Assembly (NCBI GenBank): GCA_032690845.1
Contig: CM064417.1
Coordinates: 39,004,432-39,068,431, forward strand
Source: Eleusine coracana subsp. coracana
Taxonomy: Eukaryota > Streptophyta > Magnoliopsida > Poales > Poaceae
Direction of reading: 5' to 3'
Length of the DNA stretch: 64,000 bases
Shown: positions 48,568-59,375 of the stretch, piece by piece
Layout of the letters: every line of letters begins with the position of its first letter
Position numbering within the stretch: position 1 is the stretch's first letter
The notes under the pieces: model-generated
The model's database searches: none
What the model saw: the letters and a program-made list of their open reading frames with translations, nothing else
Told to the model about the DNA's origin: nothing
Translations under genes and position numbers: made by a program

Positions 48568-49487
48568 AGAGAAACGGTTTCCAATTTCGTATCTCGGGAG
48601 CCAGGTTTGCACAGTGCTTTTGCATGGCATAGGACAGACTCACACCTTCGTACAGACAACCAAACACTGTGTGGTTGCATCTGGCGGGCCTGATCAGGCC
48701 ACGCACAGGAAACCAATCAGCCCCTATATCATCCGCTAAAAAAGAGTATGGCCTCTGGTCAGCTATATTCAGCGTCCTCGGAGGAAACGCTATTTGCTCC
48801 TCTCGCCTATTCGCCCCAACCACCAGACTGGAAAAAAATAAAATAAAAAGAATTATGTTTAAGAAATGATAGTTGAATATGGTTGAATATACTATGTGAT
48901 AGTTGGGATAGAGGATTATGATAGTTGGGATAGAGGATAAGATATAGAGTATGAAGAATGCAGAAAAAGTTTGTCACATGAGTATATATTACAAGGGAAC
49001 CAAGGCCATCGTATAGTACTGCACACACTCTTTCCTCGTAGCTGAATCATAAATTTAAGTAACAGTAAAATAGTTCGATGTCACAACCGATGCAAAGTGC
49101 AAGGTAAAGTTTTAGTACCCATGTAACCAAACAATCCCCAGTGAAAAACTCTTCCCACAGATGTCTTAGTTTCATTACATTAACAGTGGAGGAAAGGCAC
49201 ACCACTAGAACATTCAATTTAATAACAGGTGCTCCCCCAATCTCCACAGACCGTCAAGATTTTGTGCGAAAGTCCTCATCTTGAGACGAATTCATCCTCT
49301 GGAATTACTGGTAAGTAGAGCATGCATAGCACAATAAGGCCATACCAGATGCATGCGTACTAATTCATCCTCTGGAATTCATCCCAGAAGAATCAATAAG
49401 GCCATACCAAGCCAGGACTATGAAAACAAACTACTGATACAGATGAATTCGACAGGATTCCTGAGAAAATTACTTGCATAATGAGCC
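48568..49487. other. Intergenic region and 3' flank of gene 2
   Basis: No gene is recognised. A 23-bp unit beginning GATAGTTGGGATAGAGGA is repeated in tandem at about 48898-48942. The 3' UTR of gene 2 should lie at the right end. A phrase around TAATTCATCCTCTGGAATT is repeated at 49285 and 49362. Confidence 0.45.
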
Positions 49488-52400
49488 TCACCATGGTTCT
49501 GTGACAACGCTGCTGAACTGTTGCTCAACTGATAGATATGTTTGTTCAAGATCAGAGGCTTCTGTCTTGAGCTTTGAGATCTCCAAAGCATCAGTTTTCT
49601 GTTGTGACACAGAAGACTTTAATATGCAGCGGAAAAGTTTAGCTTGCCGTTCAAGCTGGCATATGGCAGTATATAGCATGCTAATTTGAGTGCCACGCTC
49701 TTTGCCGTCAATTTCTTTGAGTGTAATCTTCTCGTCCAGCTTTTTTATTGCGTCCTGCAGTTCATTACTACTATTCTTTATGTGTAGCAATGTTTCTAAG
49801 CGTGACCGCAGGTGCCCCACGTCAAAACCATATTCTTCTAATAAACATAGGCCCTTCATCTTCTCCTTGAACAATTCATTCTCGTCATGAATATTTAAGC
49901 TCTTTATGCTTTCTGCTGTATTGGAGAAGAAGACCATCAAGCCTAATGCCATTGCTTCACATAGCCCCGGACCAAGGTGCTTCAATGGGTGAAAATGTGG
50001 TCGCTGTGGCACTTTCTTGAATATCTCCATTTCCTCAATATGTGCCCAAATAGGCGACATCTTCAAGAATGGAGGATTCTCAATAGCCAAGGGTTCTGAA
50101 GGTCCATCAGCTACTGGACTTTCATGGGCAACAAGAGATCTCTGCAACAAGGGGACGTAAGATTTGTCTGTTCCACTTGGAACACACATGGCCATTGTAC
50201 CCTCAACATATTCTGGCATAGTCAATCTATTACCATATTCTGCTTCAGTAGTATTTCTTATATCAGTGGAAAACAATTGACTTATTGCCAATTTACTGAT
50301 AGATTGACTACTTTCAGCTGCAGATTCTTTCACTGGCAAAGTGTGGTGCTCTAGTGATGTTCCCCGTTGTTCTTCAGCTGCAAAATCCTTGGTTGAACTC
50401 TGTGTATTAATTGTGTCACCCTTGAATGCAGGTAAAAGTATAGCTGAGGGTGGACTATCAGCACTAGCTTGCTGAATTGAAGCCGTATTACCTGGTAATC
50501 CTTGATGATCTGACTTTCCCATATCAGAAGTCACATTAGATGGTAAAAGATTGGCAACATCATTGATCATAGCCAGAGGCATAGTAGACATGTTCTCAGT
50601 AGCAACGATACAACTTGTTTCGCCCTCCATGATGGCTGCCACATTGTCTTCACTCGGATGGTGATCATGGCTAACATCTTGACAGCTCTTTATTGAAGGC
50701 GGTAAGTCATCATTAGAACAATCATCCATAACCAAATACTGCTCGAAGGATTCTTCGCTGATGTCTTGCTCCATGCTTGTTGCACACTTGTCTGCTTTGT
50801 TTGCATTGTTTCCATATTCAGTTGGAGAATTAGAAAGGAACATATCAGCATAACCAAGATTATCTGAAGCAGAAGTACATTCAGTTCGGCCATGCAGTGC
50901 CCCAATATAATACTGTCGGTGAAGTTCATGTATTCCAACTGGCATTCCATTTGGTATGATCTCATGAACACTACTTTCCTGTGGACCTGAAAAGATGGAA
51001 TATGTCACATCTAAGCAGTAGAAAGGTAGATGTCAGTACTTTACTTATCTGTAACCGTGGTACACACACCTTTATCATCTTTTAGTGGCGCTGAGTCAAA
51101 GCAAATCGTTGTATTTATTTCTGGAAGTATACCCGAACCAGTTGTGTCATTGGGCACTTCTTTTCCAATATCATTCTCCGTGTTGGTCACTGTGGCTGTG
51201 CAATATTATTTGTCAGTCAACTGTTTTATGTAGCATGGGAAAAGAGTGTTACAGACTTACGCTCTTCAGAGGTGGCTACACTTCTGCTGATTTCCCTGAC
51301 ACTTTTTTCAACTACCTTTCTCCCACGTTTATTATAGCACACCATCTACAAATGTAAGTCAATCATGAACATAAGTTTCATTTTGGAAGAAAACTTAAGT
51401 TGATTGAAAAGCGATATCCAAGCTAAGTCAGGCCAGCACAGCGACTGCGTTTAAAACAGCAAAGAGAATGCACTGATTGTAATAATGGCAAAAGAAGTAA
51501 AATTGCAGGGTCGATTCCTTTACCTCGTTAGTAAATGCTTTTGATCCTTCAGCATTGTCAAAATCTGGGATACGTGACTGTATTTCTAAAACTGGAACTT
51601 GTGGGGGAGATCTTAGTTGTTCAAATGCTCCAAACAAGGAAGCCTGAAAGTCTCCAGTTCGTGGCACAGAAGGCATGACAATCATTGGACAAGATGATAC
51701 TTCAAGCTGACTGCTTGGGCAAAGTTTAGGATCATATTGGAAATGGCCAAAACCAGCCACTGAAGGTTGTATAAGAGGAGAGGCGCTGGACTGTCCTAGC
51801 AATACTGCATTTCGTTGCTTCACCTTTTCTTCAGGAAAATGTCTGGGCTTATGCTGGATTTGGTCGTTTTCATTACAGCCTAATAACTCAGGACAAACTG
51901 GCCCCAACAATACATCTTCATTTTTCTCCCTCGTGTTAAGAGCTGAGCCAAATTTATCTCTGATTTTTTTGCTTTGATTGCTTGATGCCGTGGCTGCATT
52001 TTGGTTCATATTGCTATGTGCTTCCAATGCCAAGACAAAGGTGGCTGAATTTTTCTTCCCAGTAGTTAACCGGGGCCCTCTATCCACGGGTTTCTGAAAT
52101 GGGGAAGGCATCACATTTTCAGGTGATTGTGCTCCTAGTACCGAAAGTAGAAAGGATTTCTCCTTATTTTCTTGTGGGCATCAGAAACGAAACCGCTCAA
52201 TTGGCAGGGCTTCTCCCGTAGTCCCGTTCCTAAGGAGAAGTCTATTCCAGCATCCTACGAAATGGGGCCTTAGTAGAACTAGGTTTTAAACAAACTAGGA
52301 TGTGGATGAGTGCTCACCTAAACAACCCATCCTGTAAGAGTGAAGGGAAATATAGATTTGGGTCACGAGATTGATTTTCAGGAATTATTGGACACCATCT

Positions 52401-52875
52401 GTAGAAGTTGGCTGATTCCATGGGCTACTGCGAGGCTATACAGATTTGTACTATGATTGTAAGCGCTGTCGCAGCAGACCAGAACTAAAAGACATCTTAT
52501 CCATCGACCATCGTATCGTAGTACTTGAAAAGAGACATTTCATCAACGCCACACAAGATGGGATTCAGGAGTGCTGAGAAGCCAAAGCAAGGAGAAGCAA
52601 CTCGAATGAAAGAAGAAAAAACTTACCGCATCTGACGAAGACAGGTCGGCCAGGAACCGGTACACGCGCCGCGGCACCCGCTGTCGCCGGCGTCCCCTGA
52701 CCTGTTGAGACTGGGGCGCGGCAGGACGCGGCTGGGGAGGTGTCCGGAGCCGTTCGCTGGCTCGTAGAAGGAAGCGGACCGGCTTGCCGCCTCGCGCCTC
52801 CGCCTCCGCGGCAGGCTGGTGGGCGGGCGGCTCCGGCTCCGACTTCCGCTTCCTGGAGCGGCGGATGGGCCCCAT
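49488..52875 (-). CDS. Host gene 2: DUF724 domain protein
   Basis: Predicted exons on the - strand are 52875-52627, 52093-51524, 51345-51261, 51195-51070 and 50986-49488. All introns are GT-AG and phases (0, 0, 1, 1) join in frame, giving 842 residues with the stop TGA at 49488-49490. ATG 52875 (MGPIRRSRKRK) is chosen over an upstream ATG at 53049 because gene 1 starts the same way. The N-terminus is basic and could act as a nuclear signal. The middle is Ser/Asn-rich with no known domain. Residues about 645-835 match DUF724 (MSPIWAHIEEMEIFKKVPQR, EEYGFDVGHLRSRLE, then a coiled coil). In other plants DUF724 proteins usually carry N-terminal Agenet domains; none is visible here. Function unknown. 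Intron 1 and the FHEI/VHEI region match gene 1. Confidence 0.8.
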
Positions 52876-53416
52876 GGGAGCCTCCGTCTTCAAGCGAGAC
52901 GCAGCGGCGTCTAGGGAGCGTGGTGCGCGGCCTTGGGGAAGGAGATTGCGGCGGCCTGCCGGCCGCCTGTGGTGGCAGGTGCGTGTTAGCCACGCGGCGA
53001 GGCGAGTGAGAATGCCTGCACAGGGCGCATTAGAGGCTGAGTGGGGCAACGGCTCGAAGGAAGAGCCGGACCTTGAACGTTGGCAACGGTTCTCTTTGGG
53101 TGCTCCATTTTATGAAGTTTTTTTTTATTTTTTTGACCTTTTAATATTTTAATAATAATTTATCAAAAGCTAAATTTTTTTAGAATCTGATCCTTTTTAT
53201 CATATGTGTATAGGATCACATCAAACTGGCTGACATGACTCTCATGTTAGACAACTCTGCTGCATCAAACTATTTTTATAGCGTGTCATTTGGTTATATA
53301 TGTCAGGCCAAATTGTTTGGCATGATCAAATGAGGTTATATCTGAAAATTTAGTGTTCGATGAGCTATTCATGAAATATCAGTTGAGGAAGGATTAAAAT
53401 ATATAAAAAAAACTTT
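52876..53416. other. Upstream (promoter) region of gene 2
   Basis: Bases 52876-53060 are GC-rich, then the sequence is AT-rich with a T run at 53118-53132. No distinct core promoter element can be assigned. Confidence 0.4.
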
Positions 53417-53970
53417 TTATTTTGCACAGTTCACCTCCTCCTACCTTCGTCACGAAAAGTTAAAAAGATATGACTGTTGAAAAAGATCTGACGTATGTTT
53501 TCCCTTCTATCAGAAACAAGATTTTTTATGTCTAAAGATATTACAAAAAAATCAGTATTGAAGAACATCAATTCCTCAATTTTGAGATTTTTACTATTTT
53601 ACCTACGACACTTGTAGTGCCCATTTAACATTGGACTTTCTTTAAAATGTGGGAAGGAGGTCAGCCACGACGGTGCCAAATACGTACATGGAAATATGGG
53701 TCAACTTAGGATGCTCTATTTTGCACACTTCACCTCTTACTACCTCCGTCATGAAAAGTTGAAAAATATCCGATATCTATTTTTTCTTCTATCAAAATCA
53801 AGAGTTTCTGTATCCAATCCAAAGATATTCAAAAGCTGATAGAAAAATCATTACTGAAGAACGTCCAACGTCGATTCCTCCAATTCCGAGATTTTTGCTA
53901 TTTTGCCTATGGCTTCGGTGGGCTTTGGTGCAATGTTCACTTAATATCGGGCTTCTTTAAAATGTCCACC
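53417..53970 (+). repeat. Two diverged direct copies of a MULE-like terminal sequence
   Basis: The segment from TTTGCACAGTTCACCTCCTCC (53421) recurs from 53720, offset about 299 bp. Shared phrases include ATTTTTRCTATTTTRCCTA and GAAGAACRTC. The inverse of the same sequence lies at about 54420-54560, so these act as terminal inverted repeats. Confidence 0.7.
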
Positions 53971-54580
53971 ATAACATTGTATTCTCCGGTAAAATCCTCA
54001 TGATCAAAATGTTGGACGAAATTATCCCTGCCCTTCTTCTTCTTCCCGTCACCGCCCCTATCGAAGGCAGAACTGTTGGCACCTGGCCTAACCATGCCCA
54101 CCTGCACGAGTCTCACCACCGCATGGTCACGCCTGCCTACTCGCCTTGCCCAGCCGCGAGCATCTCACCGCTGCCTGCGCGCCTCGACCAGTTGCGCCCA
54201 CCAGTGTGCCTCACCCGACCTTGCACGTCTCGCCCGACCTACGCACCTCTCGTCGTTGCCCGCTCGACTCGCCGTTACCTACGCGCATCTCACCTCCGCG
54301 TGCGTGACTCACCCACTGCGCCCGCCTGCGCATCGGGTGGGGGCGGGAGGGGGGGGGGGGGGGGGGTAGCTGCGCCGGCATGGGAGGCGAAAACAAAGGA
54401 AGAAGGACAAAGGCAATATCGTCTAAAATTTAGTCCATGAGCATTTTATCGGACTATACAATGAAGTCGTGGAAAAGAAGTCCAATGTTAGATGGGCATT
54501 ACATCGAATCCCATCAAAGTCGTGGGAAAAATAGAAAAAATCTCTCGCATTTTACAGAGTATGGAGGGTTGTTCAATAAA
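53860..54580. mobile_element. Non-autonomous MULE-like element with GC-rich interior
   Basis: Long imperfect inverted repeats (about 170 bp; for example GGACTTCTTTTCCACGACTT inverted on the right against GGGCTTCTTTAAAATGTCC on the left) surround a GC-rich 54050-54370 interior ending in a G run. Long inverted ends with a GC-rich interior are typical of Pack-MULE-type elements, but the interior is not recognised and no 9-bp duplication was fixed. Confidence 0.55.
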
Positions 54581-54641
54581 ATTAAGCACATACTAGTATC
54601 TATAGTATAATGGGGCATAGTCTCCGCCTCTCGTTTGTTCC

Positions 54642-54787
54642 TTCCACCAATCCATCTCGCTCATATAGCTCTTACCAATTCCAGTTAGACATGTTGTTGC
54701 TGGACTCTTCATATATATCTTTCCACTAATCCCATCTTGCTCACATGGTTCAGTTAGACATATTGTTGCTAGACTCTTCACATGCAT
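54642..54787. repeat. Tandem repeat, two units of about 70-80 bp
   Basis: The phrases TTCCACCAATCC...GTTAGACATGTTGTTGCTGGACTCTTC and TTCCACTAATCC...GTTAGACATATTGTTGCTAGACTCTTC follow one another. The second unit is about 12 bp shorter. Confidence 0.75.
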
Positions 54788-54832
54788 CATACTTCATAGA
54801 AATTGACATCCACTCTGGATGTTTTTGTTTAT

Positions 54833-55123
54833 GTCGGTGTTTCGATTACCAGCTAGTATAATTTATTTCGGGGGGTGCGCGCTTAGACTTGGTGATGGCA
54901 ATGTAAGAGGACATAAGGGATTATACTAGTTCGGGGTATCCCCCTACGTTCAGTTTAAGTGGCTGCTCATATTACATGCACCGGGGTGTACAATGGATGT
55001 GAGAAATGAGAGTTCTCTAAGTCTTGGTGAGTGCGAGTGTGTGTCGGAGTGAAGTGTCGTGTGTGTGATCCCCCCTGGAGGAAGAAGAGCCTCCTCTTTT
55101 ATATTTCAAGAGGCAGGCCCATG

Positions 55124-55172
<49 letters not shown>

Positions 55173-56221
55173 ACTTGCAGGGAGTCAGTGAAGTCATATG
55201 GAAGGAGGCGTGGACTTCGGTTGATAGCGTGGTCTTTGGTCTTCATGGGTTCCTTCATTCTGGTCTCCATGCTTGCAGTCGCTGCATCGAGGCGTGCCCT
55301 CGTCCTCTGTCGATGAGTTAGAGCCCGTTGTCCCTATAGATGGCGTGGGTCGGGTAACCCGGGTGGTTCAGCATGGGCGATTACCACGATGTCATGCTCC
55401 ATCCCATCACGCCTGTTCATCAGGTAGACCTCGATCACCACTGTTAAGGGTTTCATCATGATGAACTAAGCCATAGCATCGGGTTCTATCCTATTGGTCA
55501 GGTTATGATGGCGATGAGGGTTGGATGTCAGGAGGATTAGACCTCCTGACACCTTAGCCGTGTGCCTAGTATGGTGCTTGGAACAACGCAGAGAGTAGTT
55601 GTTGATTCTCGTCTCGTTCGACCCCCTCCGCGAGGAGTTAGTTCGTCGTGTAATGCTTGGAATAAAGTGTTTGGGTACCGCCCCACCCTGTCACGGCCAT
55701 GATAGTCGAGTTTCTACACTCCGTTACTCCTGCGGGGTCAACGGCGTGGTGCCTTGTCCCATCCTGGCATGATGGACTGATGAAAGAAGTCAGCGAGGGT
55801 GGCAGGTACCCTGGCGTCGTTGTGCCTGTCCAGGTGGGGACCATGTGGGGGCGGCGCTAGCAATCTTATCCGCGGTCTGTTCGTCCCTTAGCAGGGGTCA
55901 AATAGGGCGAAGCGGGTCCTGCCCCATTACAAGAGGTCGAGCGAGGCGGGACGCGATCGACCCCTTCGATGGGGGTCGAGGGGGACATTACGCTCTTGAC
56001 CCCTTTGGCGAGCATTGAGCAAGGCGAGGTCAACTCATCCTCCTCGATGAAGGCCAGCCGAAGTGGGACACGCTGATTTCTTGCTTTAGGGGACATGCCT
56101 ATTGACCGTGTTGACCTAGGACCACATGGGTCGTGGGTTTCCTAGCCCACCATAGGCCCTTGACACGACCGTACATTATTTTTGAAAGGGGGTTATCATT
56201 TGCCATGTGGCATCACTGACA
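54833..56221 (-). repeat. Ty3/gypsy-type solo LTR of about 1.39 kb
   Basis: The start TGTCGGTGTTTCG and the end CATCACTGACA fit the LTR ends of grass Tat-type gypsy elements. TTTAT flanks it on the right (56222-56226) and TTTAT at 54828-54832 on the left if the leading T is counted as part of the duplication, so one T seems lost. No internal region is present. The orientation is inferred from phrases such as ACTAGTTCGGGGTATCC, which occur reversed in such LTRs; it is uncertain. Confidence 0.55.
55128..55168. repeat. (GA)n microsatellite
   Basis: An uninterrupted run of about 20 GA dinucleotides lies inside the 1.39-kb LTR. Confidence 0.95.
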
Positions 56222-56879
56222 TTTATCCCCGCTAGTTTATAAATGGCTTATCAATAAAAATAAGAGATAACTTCACCAAACATGCTCATTCTCATTTCTA
56301 TTAGGTGTAGTTACTCAAACATTGAAAATAGGAAAAATCTATTCTACTCCCTGGTGTAGTTTCTGCCAGGTGGGCAGCAATTCGCTTGACCAAAGTGTTG
56401 CCTAGTTCATTGCCGACCACTGGAGTTGGTGCGTCGGGCATGGACACCGACAAGAGTGCACTGTGTTCTGCTTTGAATTGGGCCTCAGTCAGGTGTCTGA
56501 TGGACGGGATGGGGATATGAGGAAATGGCAGCCGTGGCGTGGAGCTCGGAATAGGAAAATGTTGATTACTTTTGATCTTGGAGATGTTACCCAGTGAGAA
56601 AGACAAAGCAGCAATGATGGACAGGTTCGGCGGCGTGAGATGCACGGACTCGTAGGAGTGTAGGACGGACAACAAAGTAGCTGGGACGCCGGTGACCTTG
56701 GGCATGACATCAACACTCTAGTTTGGTGCATGAGCGTGGCATGCGGGGCTGCTCAACTCCGTGCATGTGGGCCGGGACGACGGCTCGACAAGGCAGGGAG
56801 CCAGATCAGTTGGGGCATGGCGGGAGCTAGGCTGGGGCGGCCGGGTCTGGTCAACAGAACTGGGAAATTGAGGCATGTC
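56222..56879. other. Region with an unrecognised open frame on the - strand
   Basis: The frame 56705-56301 on the - strand (VTGVPATLLSVLHSYESV, then PFPHIPIPSIRHL, PVVGNELGNTLVKR) looks protein-like but I do not recognise it. A second piece lies at 56884-56718 just left of the Cassandra element. They could be exons of a gene or captured fragment that the Cassandra element interrupts. Confidence 0.3.
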
Positions 56880-56970
56880 GACGGTGTAACATCCTAGCCA
56901 AGATCTTAATAGAATTGATAGAATACTCATACCAACAAGTTGCAACTTCTTTTTTAGAAGCTCATCTTAA

Positions 56971-57040
56971 AAGAACTCTAAGATTAAGCGTGCTTGGTCT
57001 GGAGCAATTTAGAGATGGGTGACTGACCGGGAAGTTCTTC
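56971..57040 (+). ncRNA. 5S-rRNA-like Pol III promoter segment, 5' LTR of Cassandra
   Basis: The stretch contains AGAACTCTAAGATTAAGCG, TGCTTGG and AGATGGGTGACTGACCGGGA, corresponding to boxes A, IE and C of plant 5S rRNA (AAGCGTGCTTGG, GATGGGTGACC, GGGAAGT). It has mutated from a true 5S gene and is not expected to be a functional rRNA. Confidence 0.85.
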
Positions 57041-57455
57041 CTGGATGTGCACATGTGAGGACAAAGTGCGTCGAAAAGACTCGTGCTGGTCTATGACGGC
57101 AGTCTTGAGGTCTTAGAGAGCTACCAGGTGTAAGCGGGTCCAGCCTCAAAAGAACGGGACGTTATAGTTGGTATCAGAGCCGACCCTTACGATTTCACGG
57201 GTGCGTGGGCTCGCAGTTGTGCAGACATAGTGTGCATGGCTGGTGTGGGCCTGGAGTGGTCACACAGCATGGCACATGCGCTGGCACTGGACACACGGAC
57301 ATGGCCAAGAGGGGACGTTCCTGGTCTAGGGTTGACCAACGAGGACGTTGGTCTTATAATGGGGTGAGAGTGTAACATCCTGGCCTAGGGCTTAATAGGA
57401 TTGATAGAATACTCATACTAACAAGTTCCAACTTCTTTTCTAGAAGCTCATCTCG

Positions 57456-57527
57456 AAAGAACTCTATGATTAAGCATGCTTGGCCTAGATCAATTAGGGA
57501 TGGGTGACCGACCGGAAAGTTCTTCCC
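57456..57527 (+). ncRNA. 5S-rRNA-like segment, 3' LTR of Cassandra
   Basis: The second copy reads AGAACTCTATGATTAAGCA, TGCTTGGCC and GGGATGGGTGACCGACCGGA. The IE box GATGGGTGACC is intact here. Confidence 0.85.
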
Positions 57528-57651
57528 GAGTGTGTACGAGTGAGGACAAAGTGCGCAGAAAAAACTCATGTTGGTCTGTGAGGGTAGTCTTGAGGTTGTA
57601 GAGAGCTGTCAAGTGTAAGCGGGTCCGGCCTCGGAGGGGCGAGACGTTACA

Positions 57652-57768
57652 GACGGGTCGCAGCAACCGGCAGCGCTCGAAGCTTCTTGTCGAGACGCTA
57701 GAGAAACAAAAAAAGACTACCCTCACAGACCCGTATACAATTTGTATTTAGATAGGTAGATATGCTTA
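57652..57768. other. Short segment between Cassandra and the Harbinger-type element
   Basis: It starts with the right GACGG duplication, and the first bases read as the other half of the sequence interrupted by Cassandra (56879 and before). No gene is recognised. Confidence 0.4.
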
Positions 57769-58824
57769 GAATATGTTTGGTTGGATTTTTCGGGCAATGG
57801 CTTTTCAAAAAAGACAAAAGTGCAACCAAACCTCTATGCTTTTTTCAGTGTGCTTTTGGAAAGCAGCTTTTCCATTTCACAGTAACTTAGAAGATATTTT
57901 TCGTGGCTGTGAGATCCCTACTTTGGTGAAATTACCCACCATGCCACTGATTAGTTATGTACCGGTTGAATTCTTTTCCTCCGTGCTCTATCGGCCCCTG
58001 CTCCCTTCTCCGCGTGCCCAGATGGCCAAGCTCCAGGCCTCCGCTGCCCCTGGCCACCTCCCAGGCCTCCGCTGCCCTAGGTCGCCTCCACCCTTGTTTG
58101 TTGTCGCCCTGGACCTGACAACCCACCATGTCGCCCTTGAATCTTGTTGGACACATGCCCGTCGCAGAGGCGCCAGCATGCTCACACGTGGCAGGCGACG
58201 ACGAGTGGAGTCGCGTAGAGGAGTCGACGGGTGGGGTCATACGAAGGAGTCGACGGGTGGGGTCGCATGGAGGAGCTGGCGGACGGGCTTGAGGCACGGC
58301 GTTGGGTTCACGTGGGGCGGGTGGGGCGGCGGGGATGGCTGGCTTGTGTCAAGAGAGATCAATAAATCGAGAGAGATCTGGCCGAGGAAGGACCTAACGA
58401 GTGGACCAACTTGTCAGTGTGACAAAGAAGAAATGCTAGAGACAATCGATTCTATTTTTTTTGGTTTTTCCTTTTGTAAGCTCTGGAATCTTTTGAGTAT
58501 TTCAAAAAAAATCATTTACATTTTAATATATAAACAAGATAATGTTTTATAATGAACTTCCATTCTAATTATTACTTAACAAGTCACGAAATCATTTTAC
58601 TTGTTAATATATGAACATAATAGTGTGTTATGATCAATTTTTGTAAAAATATTTCCTCAAACATTTAGGGGCATTATAGTTATTTTAACAACTTCTTCAC
58701 AGCCATAGCCATTTTAACCAAATGGCTTTCATCTTTTTTACAGCTAAAATCTCACAGCAGCTTTTCTCAGAGCTCACGGTACAAAGTAGCCTTTTTCATA
58801 GCCACAACACAACCAAACACACTC
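57769..58824. mobile_element. PIF/Harbinger (Tourist-type) element, non-autonomous
   Basis: The ends GAATATGTTTGGTTGGATTT and AACCAAACACACTC (inverse GAGTGTGTTTGGTTG) form inverted repeats, and TTA flanks both sides (57766-57768 and 58825-58827), the Harbinger target duplication. The interior has a GC-rich block at 57985-58340. The open frame 57773-58552 has no transposase motif; the element encodes no recognised protein. Confidence 0.7.
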
Positions 58825-58827
58825 TTA

Positions 58828-59289
58828 ATTGTTAATAGGTACTACGTCATGGATGTGATTGCGGTCGCTCTCTATCTGATGACACTGTTTGTTTAGGATT
58901 CTGAGTCACAGGTCACATTTAGGTTATAAGCAAAATGAGTATTTTCTCGCTGTTTGTTTTTCGATTATTGTAGTGCAAAACTGTGAAGTGGCAACTTATC
59001 AATATATATAGGGAAAATTCATTATACTCCCGGGTGTAATTACTCCCACGTTAAAAAATCCACCTTAGGTATGTGTTCACACCCATTTATCATTTTGAGT
59101 ATGTACACATACTTCAAACAAGATTTTTGAGAGTGATAACCATAAATTTTTTTTGAATAGTTTTCTAGTTATAATCATATGAATGCATTTATTGCTATAT
59201 AAAAGTAAGTATATCCCTATACTTCATGTATCCCAACAAAGAAAAGTGAATATGTCCACATACCCTCTAGTGCTTGAATTCACATTAGT
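58828..59289. other. Intergenic AT-rich sequence
   Basis: No gene is recognised. The phrase TACTCCCGGGTGTAATTACTCC near 59025 resembles TACTCCCTGGTGTAGTTTCTGCC near 56345, a possible shared small repeat. Confidence 0.4.
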
Positions 59290-59375
59290 GGAACTTCTGT
59301 TGTGGGACAGAACTTCCGTGATCATGGAAGTTCCGTCACTGTTTGTTTGATAAGTTTCAAGTGCTGATTTTCAAG

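Larger units (their letters stand above)
56885..57651 (+). mobile_element. Cassandra-type TRIM with 5S-rRNA-like LTRs
   Basis: The 767-bp element has a 5' LTR 56885-57166 and a 3' LTR 57371-57651, both starting TGTAACATCC. The exact duplication GACGG flanks it (56880-56884 and 57652-57656). The tRNA-Met primer binding site TGGTATCAGAGCC lies at 57169-57181, and a purine-rich tract AATGGGGTGAGAG precedes the 3' LTR at 57358-57370. No protein is encoded. The LTRs hold a 5S-rRNA-like segment, the hallmark of Cassandra. The 5' LTR ends TTATA and the 3' LTR TTACA, so the former lost its terminal CA. Confidence 0.93.

Noticed and set aside
52876..53049. Upstream start of gene 2 at 53049
   Set aside because: The extension has no counterpart in gene 1, whose protein starts at the position matching MGPIRR of gene 2.
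56971..57040. A genuine 5S rRNA gene
   Set aside because: It lies in an LTR, occurs twice in one element with a primer binding site between, and has many changes from 5S rRNA.
57169..57181. tRNA-Met fragment
   Set aside because: It is a 13-base primer binding site next to an LTR, not a tRNA gene.
57773..58552. 259-codon frame as a host gene
   Set aside because: It starts at the terminus of the Harbinger-type element, uses the terminal inverted repeat as coding sequence and shows no known domain.
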